Below, piece by piece: positions 35,462 to 44,188 of a stretch of 60,035 nt of DNA. Numbering within the stretch: position 1 is the first letter of the stretch; each line of letters opens with the position of its first letter. The notes beneath the pieces are model-generated. The model did not search any database, was not told where the DNA came from, and was given only the letters and a program-made list of their open reading frames with translations. Location of the stretch: the NCBI GenBank assembly GCA_027023445.1, contig JALVVK010000024.1:1-60035 (forward strand). The letters run 5' to 3'. Origin of the DNA: Deltaproteobacteria bacterium (GTDB lineage: Bacteria > Desulfobacterota > Dissulfuribacteria > Dissulfuribacterales > JALVPX01). A program made the translations under genes and the position numbers.

Positions 35462-35686
35462 TTAAGGTTTTTCCACTACGATCTGGGCGGCTTCATCATG
35501 CCTCAGGCTTACATGATAACCCTTTACCATGTATTCCACAGGGTCCCTCAGGGGAGCGTATTTTACTACGGTAATCTCAGATCCGGCGACAAAGCCCATT
35601 TCCAGGAGGCGTTTTTTGAAAGGGCCATTTGCCAACAGACGCACCACTATCCCTTTTTCGCCCGCCCGCAGATCATCCAGTGTCAT
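35462..35686 (-). CDS. FeoA-domain protein
   Basis: A 74-residue SH3-like FeoA protein: M-T-L-D-D-L-R-A-G-E-K-G-I-V, R-L-L-E-M-G-F-V-A-G-S-E-I-T-V and L-R-D-P-V-E-Y at the usual spacing. FeoA normally supports the ferrous-iron transporter FeoB, but no feoB is adjacent, so this is a solitary copy, common in sulfate reducers. Convergent with the acidic protein gene. Confidence 0.9.
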   Translation of the reverse strand: MTLDDLRAGEKGIVVRLLANGPFKKRLLEMGFVAGSEITVVKYAPLRDPVEYMVKGYHVSLRHDEAAQIVVEKP

Positions 35687-35880
35687 GATATCTATTCCTA
35701 CAGATAGTATATAGTTATGAATTTACAGTAAATAATTCAGGAAAAAACAAACTGAACGTATATAACACATTATCAGGGCCTTGGCATCTGTTTTCCGTAT
35801 GGACCAGATAAAAACAGGATTCATGAACAGAGCCTAATTGTGTGGCGTCCTGAACAATACCCGTGGAAAGGCGGTAGGTT

Positions 35881-36267
35881 ATGGCAAAAGTTGCAGTTGG
35901 AGGCTCCAGAACCATTGACTCCTATGAACTGATAAAGAGCGCCCTGGACAGTTTGCTGGTCGAGGGCGATATTGTGCTGTCAGGCAATGCTCCGGGGGCA
36001 GACCGGTTCGGCGAACGTTATGCAGAAGAAACTGGTCTGGAGTCTAAAATTATTCCATCTGAATGGGACAAACACGGTCTCAAGGCCACCATGATGAGAA
36101 ACGAGGTTATCCTCAAGGCCTCGGACTTTGTTATCTGTTTCTGGGACGGCGAGTCCCAGGGAACAAGGCATATGCTGGAGATCGCCAGAAGGGCAAGGAA
36201 ACTTCTGGCCGAGGTGCGGCCTGACGGATACATGAAGCTTTTTTTAAACCCGAGAAGGCTTTATTGA
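35881..36267 (+). CDS. SLOG-domain (DUF2493/YspA-like) protein
   Basis: A 128-residue Rossmann-like protein: V-A-V-G-G-S-R-T near the N-terminus, L-S-G-N-A-P-G-A-D-R-F-G-E-R-Y-A, a conserved middle R-N-E-V-I-L-K-A-S-D and F-W-D-G-E-S-Q-G-T-R. DUF2493 proteins are SLOG-family ligand or nucleotide binders, often in defence or signalling contexts. It ends 18 bp before the next gene, suggesting an operon with the PEP-synthase-like and phosphatase genes. Confidence 0.85.
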   Translation: MAKVAVGGSRTIDSYELIKSALDSLLVEGDIVLSGNAPGADRFGERYAEETGLESKIIPSEWDKHGLKATMMRNEVILKASDFVICFWDGESQGTRHMLEIARRARKLLAEVRPDGYMKLFLNPRRLY

Positions 36268-36285
36268 GGTCTTAATGGAACATTA

Positions 36286-38856
36286 ATGGGACATTCCCTG
36301 AACACGCTTTTCAGATACCTGACAATAAACATCCTTTCTCCGGGCACGGTTTTAAAGGAAAAATACGAGGCCTTTAAGCTGCTTCTGGAGATGGACCAGA
36401 AGGCCCATGAATTCATGGTCGATATAGAGGATATATATTACAGGCATCGGCGTGTGGATCAGGCGTGTGTCGAGGTAAAATATGAATCGCTTTCCCGTGC
36501 AGTTGCCACCATGGTGGAATGCCTCTACAGGATGTCTCCCCCCGGATATGGCAACCTCAGGGATTATTTCAGGAAAATAGATATATCCATAAGGTTCATA
36601 CTGAGTCCAGGCAAAAAGGATGAATCTCCTCCTTACGCCATAACCATTGACAAGCTTGACGAGGAGCGCCAGAAACTGGCAGGAGGTAAGGGAGGCAATC
36701 TGGCTACACTGACCAGAAGGCTGAGGCTGCCTTGCCCCCGAGGCTTTGTGATCACCACCAATGCCTTTTACAGATTTATGGCATATAATGGCCTTGAAGA
36801 CCGGATACGTGATCATCTGGCCCGCCTTGATATATCAAAAACCGCGTGTCTGGAGGCCACATCCGCGAAAATTATGGGCCTCATAAGGGCTTCACGGGTT
36901 CCTCCTGACGTGGAAGTGGAGATATCCTCGATTATCCATTCCCTGTGGGATTCTGGCAGGCGAGAGACAAGGCTTGCGGTGAGAAGCAGCGCGGTTGCCG
37001 AAGATACCAACAGTTCCTTTGCCGGTCAGTATCTCACTCTGCTGAACGTGAAACCTGAAAATTGTATATGGGCCTACAAAGAGATATTGGCCAGCAAGTA
37101 TCTTCCCACGGCTCTATGCTACCGCATACATTACGGACTCTCTGACGCGGAAACCCCCATGGCTGTCCTGGTTTTTGAGACCATAGACTCGATGTCAAGC
37201 GGTGTGATTTACACAATGGACCTTGACGGAAGGCGTAAGGACATACTCGTTATAAATTCCATCTGGGGCATGGGAGAGCTTCTCGTGGGAGGCAGGACCT
37301 CTGCCGATATCTTTCGATTCAGAAAGGTGAGGCCTCCAGAGCTGCTTTCTGCGAATCCGGGACATAAACCGGTAAAGATGATCTGCGGCAGAAGTGAAGA
37401 CCTTGAAATTGTCCGTGTAAGGGAGGATCAGCAAAGGGCCCTTTCCCTTTCAGAAGATGATGCCATGCGTCTTGCTTCGTGGGCAATGGATACGGAAGAA
37501 CATTATGGACGCGCCCAGGACATGGAATGGTGCCAGGATCATCAGGGACGTCTTTTTATTCTTCAGGCCAGACCCCTTAATATCGACGGGGAGGATGAAA
37601 GGAAGGCGCCGGCCCCTGCGGATATTCCCAACGAGGTGCTTTTGTCCGGGGGACATCCTGCCTCCCCGGGCACAGGCTTTGGCAAGGTTTTCCGACTGAA
37701 TCGTCTTTCTGATCTGGAGCTGGTACCCAGCGGGGTAATTCTTGTGGCCAGGGAGGCCCCTCCATATTTTATGGCCATTATGGACCGTATAAACGCCATC
37801 GTTACAGATCTCGGAAGTACGGAAAGCCATCTTGCCTCGGTGGCAAGGGAGTTTGGAATTCCTCTACTGGTTAACACGGAAAAGGCCACTTCTGTCCTGC
37901 CGGATGGTCAGGAAGTTACGGTGCACGCGGATAATCGTACCGTTTACAGGGGTAAGGCTGAAGTCCTCCTTGACGCTGTCGGGACCACCAAGAAAAATCC
38001 CTTTGAACAGAGCCCCCTTATGACCAGGCTTAAATCCATGATGGGCTTTGTGGCCCAACTGCGGATGATTGATCCGGATTCGCCTGACTTTGTCCCGGAA
38101 AGCTGCAGAAGCCTTCACGACATAATAAGGTTCGTTCATGAGAAGGCCGTAAGCGAGATGTTCCTTACAGGAGGAGGGCGGCGCGGAGGGACAGCAAGAG
38201 GAGGCAAAAAGCTGATAAGCGATCTGCCCATTCTTTTCTATGTTTTCGATGTCGGCGGGGGGCTTGTTCCAGGAGCAGAAAACAGGAAAGAGGTCACCAT
38301 TGAGGATGTTTTAAGCAATCCGATGAAGGCGGTATGGAAGGGGTTGACCGATCCCGGCATAAAGTGGTCTGAGTTCGAGCACTTTGCGTGGGAGGATTAT
38401 GACAACATAATGTTGAGCGGGGGGGTCATAAGCAGGGCATCCCCGTCTCTTGCCAGCTTTGCCATAGTATCTGAAGACTATTTGAATCTAAGTATTCGTT
38501 TCGGATACCATTTTGTGATTGTTGACGCTCTTTGCCGAAGGGATTTTCATGGGAATTACATAATGTTCCGTTTCAATGGCGGAGGAGGGGATATATCGGG
38601 CAGGCTGCTTCGTGCCAGATTCCTGAAGGAGGTCCTGGAGCGAAACGGATTCAAGGTCGAAACCAGAGGCGATCTGATAGACGCCAGGATCCAGGAACAG
38701 CCCAGGGGATCCATCTGCGAAAAATTGATATGGGTCGGCAGGTTGCTGGGGGCCACCAGATTAATGGATATGTACCTGAAAAATCCGGAAGACGTGTCCA
38801 AATACGTCTCCGAGTTTTTAAACGGGAAGTCCTATTTCGTCGCTGAAGGAGAGTAA
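36286..38856 (+). CDS. PEP-synthase-like phosphotransferase with unknown C-terminal domain
   Basis: An 856-residue protein. After a helical N-terminal domain of about 120 residues comes a PPDK/PEP-synthase ATP-grasp domain (G-G-K-G-G-N-L-A-T, L-A-V-R-S-S-A-V-A-E-D, L-F-I-L-Q-A-R-P at about 130-430), then the swivelling phosphohistidine domain (D-L-G-S-T-E-S-H-L-A-S-V-A-R-E-F-G-I-P) with His515. Instead of the PEP-binding barrel there is a 270-residue C-terminal domain (G-G-G-L-V-P-G, R-F-N-G-G-G-G-D) that I cannot assign. It should therefore phosphorylate something other than pyruvate, as rifampin phosphotransferase does with a different third domain. ATP and His phosphorylation are inferred from family. 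Cotranscribed with the phosphatase 13 bp downstream. Confidence 0.8.
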   Translation: MGHSLNTLFRYLTINILSPGTVLKEKYEAFKLLLEMDQKAHEFMVDIEDIYYRHRRVDQACVEVKYESLSRAVATMVECLYRMSPPGYGNLRDYFRKIDISIRFILSPGKKDESPPYAITIDKLDEERQKLAGGKGGNLATLTRRLRLPCPRGFVITTNAFYRFMAYNGLEDRIRDHLARLDISKTACLEATSAKIMGLIRASRVPPDVEVEISSIIHSLWDSGRRETRLAVRSSAVAEDTNSSFAGQYLTLLNVKPENCIWAYKEILASKYLPTALCYRIHYGLSDAETPMAVLVFETIDSMSSGVIYTMDLDGRRKDILVINSIWGMGELLVGGRTSADIFRFRKVRPPELLSANPGHKPVKMICGRSEDLEIVRVREDQQRALSLSEDDAMRLASWAMDTEEHYGRAQDMEWCQDHQGRLFILQARPLNIDGEDERKAPAPADIPNEVLLSGGHPASPGTGFGKVFRLNRLSDLELVPSGVILVAREAPPYFMAIMDRINAIVTDLGSTESHLASVAREFGIPLLVNTEKATSVLPDGQEVTVHADNRTVYRGKAEVLLDAVGTTKKNPFEQSPLMTRLKSMMGFVAQLRMIDPDSPDFVPESCRSLHDIIRFVHEKAVSEMFLTGGGRRGGTARGGKKLISDLPILFYVFDVGGGLVPGAENRKEVTIEDVLSNPMKAVWKGLTDPGIKWSEFEHFAWEDYDNIMLSGGVISRASPSLASFAIVSEDYLNLSIRFGYHFVIVDALCRRDFHGNYIMFRFNGGGGDISGRLLRARFLKEVLERNGFKVETRGDLIDARIQEQPRGSICEKLIWVGRLLGATRLMDMYLKNPEDVSKYVSEFLNGKSYFVAEGE

Positions 38857-38869
38857 TAATTATATTTTT

Positions 38870-39961
38870 ATGTCATATTATCAACTTACCTGGATCACAC
38901 CAAATCTCGCCGTGGGCTATGCGCCCATGTCTTATGCTGAACTTGACAGTATCAGGGATCAGGGAATCGATGCAATAGTCAATCTTTGTGGAGAATTCTG
39001 CGATCTTCATGAGATAGAAGAAGGCTCCGGCTTTGAGGTTTATTATCTGCCCATTCCCGATGAAAGCGCGCCGGATCTTGAAGAGATGGAGAAGGCGCTG
39101 GAATGGCTGGATGAGGCCATTTATCTGGGCAAAAAGGTTCTTGTGCACTGTCGTCACGGCATAGGCAGAACAGGCACATTTGTAACCGCGTACCTTTTGC
39201 GCCGGGGGCTGGGGCTAAAGACCGCTTCAAAGAAGATGAAAAACACCAGGGCAAATCCCACCAACTACAGCCAGTGGCGCCTGCTCAAAAAATACGGCAG
39301 GAGCCAGGGAGTTCTGAAGATAAGGGAACCGAGCCTGGAAAGCAGACACGTTGTTGATCTTTCAGTATTTTTTTCAGAATACGAGGCCCTGGTCAGGGAT
39401 GTGGAGGAAAAAATTTCCAGCGCCGCCAGCCAGACAGCGGAGATACCTGCCTGTGGGAGGGATAAGGATGAGTGTTGCGCGGAGTATCTTGAACTCGGTC
39501 TTATGGAGGCCATTTACATAAGCAATAAGATCAACAGGTCGCTTCACCTGGACCAGAGAAAAGACGCGATCAACAGGGCAATCGAGGTTTCAAGGATAAT
39601 ACGGGAATTAAAAAGCAGTGTTTCACAGGAGGAAATGATCCAGGCCTACAGGCAAAGGAACCTGATTTGTCCCCTGAGCGTGGCGGGCAGGTGTCTTTTA
39701 TTTGATTATCGGCCTGTCAGATGTCGTATCTATGGCGTTAATCCCGGTCTTCTGGATAAAGGCTTAATTGATTCGGTGCTGGATAATCTGTCAAGGGAGA
39801 TATTTTTTGCGCTTTCAGGCGCCTTCCTGGAAAAAAAGAAGATTCTTTTTTCCATGGCGGATATAGTGTCCGGGCGTTTTATTCAGGGGTATTTTCACCT
39901 TCTCGCCGGAATGCCGAAACCGGGAGCACATGCGGGGAAATTTTCTTCTCCCAGGGTATGA
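38870..39961 (+). CDS. Dual-specificity phosphatase fused to a YkgJ-like cysteine cluster
   Basis: A 363-residue protein. Residues 1-145 form a dual-specificity phosphatase: active site H93-C94-R-H-G-I-G-R100-T, general acid region P-I-P-D-E. Residues 150-330 carry C195, C202-C203, C267, C275 and C285; C267-x7-C275-x9-C285 with G-R-C-L-L-F-D-Y-R-P-V-R-C-R matches the second half of YkgJ proteins, including the one at 5101-5904. So a phosphatase is joined to a putative metal- or Fe-S-binding domain. It may reverse phosphorylation of the preceding PEP-synthase-like enzyme or of a shared substrate (inference). Confidence 0.82.
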   Translation: MSYYQLTWITPNLAVGYAPMSYAELDSIRDQGIDAIVNLCGEFCDLHEIEEGSGFEVYYLPIPDESAPDLEEMEKALEWLDEAIYLGKKVLVHCRHGIGRTGTFVTAYLLRRGLGLKTASKKMKNTRANPTNYSQWRLLKKYGRSQGVLKIREPSLESRHVVDLSVFFSEYEALVRDVEEKISSAASQTAEIPACGRDKDECCAEYLELGLMEAIYISNKINRSLHLDQRKDAINRAIEVSRIIRELKSSVSQEEMIQAYRQRNLICPLSVAGRCLLFDYRPVRCRIYGVNPGLLDKGLIDSVLDNLSREIFFALSGAFLEKKKILFSMADIVSGRFIQGYFHLLAGMPKPGAHAGKFSSPRV

Positions 39962-39985
39962 TTAACAGGACGATGAATCCCCTGT

Positions 39986-40010
39986 ATGTCCTTGTGTGTC
40001 CATGGCTGAT
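39986..40010 (-). repeat. Repeat C, copy 1 (25 bp)
   Basis: On the minus strand it matches 53557-53581 at 24 of 25 positions; core ATCAGCCATGGACACACA. It lies after the phosphatase gene, before the terminator. Confidence 0.6.
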
Positions 40011-40034
40011 CAAAAAATACATTTTCGGATAGAA

Positions 40035-40064
40035 AGGCCGCCCGGTTAACCAGGCGGCCTTTTT
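40035..40064. terminator. Bidirectional terminator between phosphatase and glutamate synthase
   Basis: AGGCCGCC at 40035-40042 pairs with GGCGGCCT at 40053-40060, followed by TTTTT on the plus strand and by a run of pyrimidines on the minus strand. It separates two convergent operons. Confidence 0.85.
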
Positions 40065-40114
40065 CATGCGTATGGGGAAATCAGTGTTTTCGGACCATCC
40101 CGGATAACGCCTGA

Positions 40115-42451
40115 TTAATAGGAATGCATGACCCAGATACCACAGGGACATGTATCCGCGCAGAAGCCGCAGGCAATGCACTTGTCATCGTCCGATACAT
40201 AGGCATAGCCCATATCGTCTTCTGTCTTTATCCGGGAGATGGCTCCTGTGGGGCAGATGGTCTCGCACATATGGCAGTCGCGGCATGTGCCGCAGCTCAT
40301 ACACCGGACCGCCAGCTCCTCTGGGGTGCGGGCATGGCATCTTTCCGGCGCGTAATGTTCCGGAGTGAGCCTTTTAAGGGGAACCACCTCCCGCTCAAAG
40401 GGTTTGAATTCCTCTCCCCTGATATCACAGAGAATGGCGTGTGCCGCGGTTTTGCCTCTTCCAAGGGCGTTTGTGGCAAGTCCGGGTTTTTCAACATCAC
40501 CGATTGCCAGGACTTTCGGGTCACTGGTTCTCGCGGCCTTGTCCGTCTTTATCCAGGAGGCACCTCCCACTGTCACTACCTCAACCGTTTCAGGAAGGAA
40601 GTTAAGGGCAGGAACATCGCCTATTGAAATAATCACGGTCTGAGCCGGATACAGTTCATCTGCCGCGTCGATAAGGCCCTGTTCAGTTACCTCTTTGGTC
40701 TGCACAGGCCATTTAAATTTGGCTCCAAGGGCCTCAGCCGCCTTCCTCTCCTTGCCAAAGGCAAGTGGTTTCTGGATGTCAACAAGGGTGACTTCCTGGG
40801 CACCAAGCCGGTACGCCTCACAGGCCACGTCACATCCGACGTTACCCGCTCCGATAATGACCACCTGTTTACCCACACTGGGCGGGTTATCGCTCTTGGC
40901 CATCTTTAAGAAATCAAGGGCGGGTATTACCCTTTCATGGCCCGGGAAGGGTATTTTTCTCGGCTCGTGGGTTCCAACCGCCACAATCACATAGTCGAAT
41001 TCCTTTTCAAGTTCAAGGAATTTGTCCTTTGTCATTGTGACGTTGAAATGAACATTAATATTGGGTGTTGCAAGAAACCTGCTGATTTCCGCTTCCCACA
41101 CGGCACGGGGCAAACGCTCCCACGGTATTACCTGCGCAAGTTTCCCCCCGAGCTTGTTGTCTTTTTCAAAGATGTGGGCCTCCACCCCGGCCTTAGCGAG
41201 CTGCCACGCCGCGTTCATGCCCGCGGGTCCCCCTCCAATAATCGCCACCTTCCTGCCAATGGGTTTTGCAACCTTGGGAGGAGGAAGGTCCTTTGCGTGC
41301 CTGCCAAGAACCGCCACGTCAATACTTTCGTCCACAACCTGGCGGGAGCAATGCTGCATGCAGAGATTGGGACAGATATATCCGCATACGGATGCGGGAA
41401 GAGGCGTATACTCAAGGATCATTTCGTATGCCTCTTTTGTCTTTCCTTCTCTTAAAAGCCGCAACCTTTCAATGGTGGGGATATGCACCGGGCAGTAGTA
41501 TTCGCATGGCGCGGCATTTTTTCTGTTGGCCCAGAAAGGCCTTCTTCTGCGCAGCTCTCCTGTTTCGATCAGGCCTATGGGGCTTCTGTCAAGACCGGGA
41601 GCCAGGTCTCTCAGGGGATCACCACCTCCAAAACCCTTGTCCCAGATCCTTTGGCGGAACTCCTTCATGGGCATATCGCCCGCAAACAGAAGTGAAATTT
41701 CGTGAGGCGGAATGGATACAAGCATTTTCCACTGGCTTCTGTCCGAAAGCTCTTCAAGCAGATCGGTTCTGCCAATTTTTTCAAGATAGACTGGCAGACG
41801 GTCGATAAGCCATTTCCACTGCTCGTCATCAGGAAGCACCGCCTTTACGTTTGTCCTGGAATAGGATTTGTCAGTGGCCCCGCGGTAATAGATCCATCCG
41901 CCGACCATGCCCACACATGGTCTGTATCCCAGCACGTTGTTCGGGGTCTTGGGATCAACACCGCATACAACGCCGATACCGCCGCAGTTGAATTCGGCAA
42001 AGGTGTCTCCAACAGAACCAAGCACCCACAATTCCGGCCGTTCGTAGTCGGGGTTCCACTTGGTCATGGTAAGGCCCCTCGCGCCAATGGACCCGCCTAT
42101 GAAAACCTTGCCCTGGGCCATGGCGTTACAGACGCCGTTTGTGGCATCACCTAAGACGGTTATTTCCGCGCCGATGTTCAGGTAGCCCACATCATCAGAG
42201 GCGGAACCATGGCAGATTATGCTGGTCCCGGGCATTCCCATGGAACCGAGGCGCTGACCGCAGGGACCCTTTACATGCACTTCATAGGGCGTGCCGTCAC
42301 TCTTTAACCTTCCCCCGACGTTATGCTGGCCAAAGGTCTCGAGTATCAGCTTATGAGACTTGCGGGCGGCCTCCTGCACCATTTCCTCAAACTGTTTTGA
42401 GCTGATACGCCGGCCATGCTTGTCAATTCCTTTTATGATTACTTCACTCAC
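40115..42451 (-). CDS. Glutamate synthase, GXGXG domain fused to GltD-type oxidoreductase with ferredoxin modules
   Basis: A 778-residue fusion. Residues 1-280 are the GltB C-terminal beta-helix domain (G-G-S-I-G-A-R-G, G-V-V-C-G-V); then a GltD-like part with an N-terminal cysteine group (C-E-Y-Y-C-P-V-H, C-G-Y-I-C-P-N-L-C), FAD site V-A-I-I-G-G-G-P-A-G and NAD(P)H site V-V-I-I-G-A-G-N-V-G; the C-terminus carries two [4Fe-4S] motifs (C-M-S-C-G-T-C-x2-C-x2-C, C-I-A-C-G-F-C). Start GTG 42451 has a GGAGAG site. Third gene of a split, archaeal-type glutamate synthase operon. It would pass electrons from NAD(P)H or ferredoxin to the FMN subunit. Confidence 0.88.
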   Translation of the reverse strand: MSEVIIKGIDKHGRRISSKQFEEMVQEAARKSHKLILETFGQHNVGGRLKSDGTPYEVHVKGPCGQRLGSMGMPGTSIICHGSASDDVGYLNIGAEITVLGDATNGVCNAMAQGKVFIGGSIGARGLTMTKWNPDYERPELWVLGSVGDTFAEFNCGGIGVVCGVDPKTPNNVLGYRPCVGMVGGWIYYRGATDKSYSRTNVKAVLPDDEQWKWLIDRLPVYLEKIGRTDLLEELSDRSQWKMLVSIPPHEISLLFAGDMPMKEFRQRIWDKGFGGGDPLRDLAPGLDRSPIGLIETGELRRRRPFWANRKNAAPCEYYCPVHIPTIERLRLLREGKTKEAYEMILEYTPLPASVCGYICPNLCMQHCSRQVVDESIDVAVLGRHAKDLPPPKVAKPIGRKVAIIGGGPAGMNAAWQLAKAGVEAHIFEKDNKLGGKLAQVIPWERLPRAVWEAEISRFLATPNINVHFNVTMTKDKFLELEKEFDYVIVAVGTHEPRKIPFPGHERVIPALDFLKMAKSDNPPSVGKQVVIIGAGNVGCDVACEAYRLGAQEVTLVDIQKPLAFGKERKAAEALGAKFKWPVQTKEVTEQGLIDAADELYPAQTVIISIGDVPALNFLPETVEVVTVGGASWIKTDKAARTSDPKVLAIGDVEKPGLATNALGRGKTAAHAILCDIRGEEFKPFEREVVPLKRLTPEHYAPERCHARTPEELAVRCMSCGTCRDCHMCETICPTGAISRIKTEDDMGYAYVSDDDKCIACGFCADTCPCGIWVMHSY

Positions 42452-42547
42452 TTTTTCTCTCCGGTAAGGGATAAAAACCGGCCCGTGATTAACAGGCGCT
42501 GCGGGACAGGGCCTGGTCAAGACGGGCGATGCACATTGGTAAAAAAC

Positions 42548-44188
42548 CTAACATACGTATTTTATCTGGAGCCTCCTGGCCACAGCCTCATCGTCTATCC
42601 CAATGGCGTCAGACATTCCTATGGGCAGACTCTGTGAACGCCCCAGAGGCGCCATTATCTTCTTTATTTCCAGGTTGATGGCCTTGAAGGTGTCTACCAC
42701 CCTCTGGGCCACCTCGTCCGGGTCAAGCCTCCGGTAAAGCTTTGGGTTCTGACTCGTTATGCCCTTTGGACAGAGCCCGATGTTGCAGACATTGCAGCGG
42801 TTGTATTCACTGCCAAGGCATCCGGCCGCGGCCTGCATTATGTATTTGCCCATGTGGACACCACTTGCCCCAAGCATTATGAGCGCCATTCCATTCTGGG
42901 TCACATTCCCGTTTTTGCCCACGCCGCCTGCGGCAAACAGAGGTATCTCGTTCTGGCGGCCCTGCGCGCACAGATCCAGGTAACATTCACGCAGGTTGGA
43001 GGCTATCGGATGTCCCATTGCGTCCATGCTGACATTGTAAGCCGCCCCTGTTCCGCCATCTATCCCGTCTATCAGGAGGCCCGCGGCATAGGGATTCCGC
43101 ACGAGATTGTTGAGCACCGCCTTTGCCGAGGTGCTGCCCGATATCTTCGGATAGACAGGCACACGGAAATTCCACGCCATGGACATGGTCTGGATCATCT
43201 TCATCACGGATTCTTCAATGGAGTACAGGGTCTGATGAACAGGGGGAGATGGAAGATCAACGCCTTCGGGAACGCCCCTGAGCCTTGCGATCAGCTTGCT
43301 GACCTTGTACCACATGAGCAGGCCTCCATCCCCTGGCTTTGCTCCCTGGCCATACTTGATCTCGATGGCGGCCGGATCGCACTGCATCTCGGGAATGGCC
43401 CTGATGATCTCGTCCCAGCCAAAATAGCCGGAGGCGATCTGGAGTATGATGTATTTTAAGAATTTGCTCTTCAGCACCCAGGGAGGGCACCCTCCCTCGC
43501 CTGTAGCCATTACAACAGGTATCCCCAGGACCTCGTTGCAGTATGCCACTCCCTGAAGCAGGCCCAGCCACATATTCGGGGAGAGAGCGCCAAAGGACAT
43601 GGAACCGATAATAAAGGGGAAAATTTCGCGGACAGGTGGAATCCATTCACCCTTGGCCCTGCGGCTCAGGTATTCCTCAGGAGGAAGCACCCTGCCCAGA
43701 AGGGTATTGACCTGGAATTCATGTCTTCCGGCATCAAGGGCGGGATCAGTAAGCATTGAAATCCGGTCAAATATAATCCTGTCAAGCAGGCTCGGTCCCG
43801 GGGTGTTTCTCCTGCCCCCTCTTTTTACCGCGTTGCCGCCCTTGGTGCTCTGGAACCTGAAGCGGTCAATGGTGGGATTAGGAACCGGACCGATAGCCTC
43901 GTTGGGGCATACGGTAGCGCACATCCCGCAGCCGATACAGCGGTGTTCCACGTCTGTTCTCTGACGTATGCCTACAAATGTCTTGAATGAGTTTCCCCTC
44001 TCCGTTGAATTGAGCGCTATCTTGGGCATGCGCTTGCGCATGTAGCTCAGTCTGATGGCGCCCACAGGGCATACAGACGTACACCTGCCGCAGAGTGTGC
44101 ACCTGGACTCGTCATGCTCGACGATCCAGGGCATGTCCTTTACGCTCAGGCTGTCTGGGGAAGAGGGAATGGATCGAATTGAGACCAT
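42548..44188 (-). CDS. Glutamate synthase FMN-binding subunit with two 4Fe-4S motifs
   Basis: A 546-residue protein. Two ferredoxin motifs sit in the first 90 residues (C-T-L-C-G-R-C-x3-C-P, C-I-G-C-G-M-C-x3-C-P). The barrel follows with F-I-I-G-S-M-S-F-G-A-L-S, E-I-K-Y-G-Q-G-A-K-P-G and G-I-D-G-G-T-G-A-A, the FMN and 2-oxoglutarate site of glutamate synthase, and a cysteine cluster C-N-V-C-N-I-G-L-C-P-K-G for the 3Fe-4S centre. It aminates 2-oxoglutarate to glutamate with ammonia from the amidotransferase subunit. ATG 44188 has a GGAG site and overlaps the upstream gene by 43 bp. Confidence 0.93.
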   Translation of the reverse strand: MVSIRSIPSSPDSLSVKDMPWIVEHDESRCTLCGRCTSVCPVGAIRLSYMRKRMPKIALNSTERGNSFKTFVGIRQRTDVEHRCIGCGMCATVCPNEAIGPVPNPTIDRFRFQSTKGGNAVKRGGRRNTPGPSLLDRIIFDRISMLTDPALDAGRHEFQVNTLLGRVLPPEEYLSRRAKGEWIPPVREIFPFIIGSMSFGALSPNMWLGLLQGVAYCNEVLGIPVVMATGEGGCPPWVLKSKFLKYIILQIASGYFGWDEIIRAIPEMQCDPAAIEIKYGQGAKPGDGGLLMWYKVSKLIARLRGVPEGVDLPSPPVHQTLYSIEESVMKMIQTMSMAWNFRVPVYPKISGSTSAKAVLNNLVRNPYAAGLLIDGIDGGTGAAYNVSMDAMGHPIASNLRECYLDLCAQGRQNEIPLFAAGGVGKNGNVTQNGMALIMLGASGVHMGKYIMQAAAGCLGSEYNRCNVCNIGLCPKGITSQNPKLYRRLDPDEVAQRVVDTFKAINLEIKKIMAPLGRSQSLPIGMSDAIGIDDEAVARRLQIKYVC

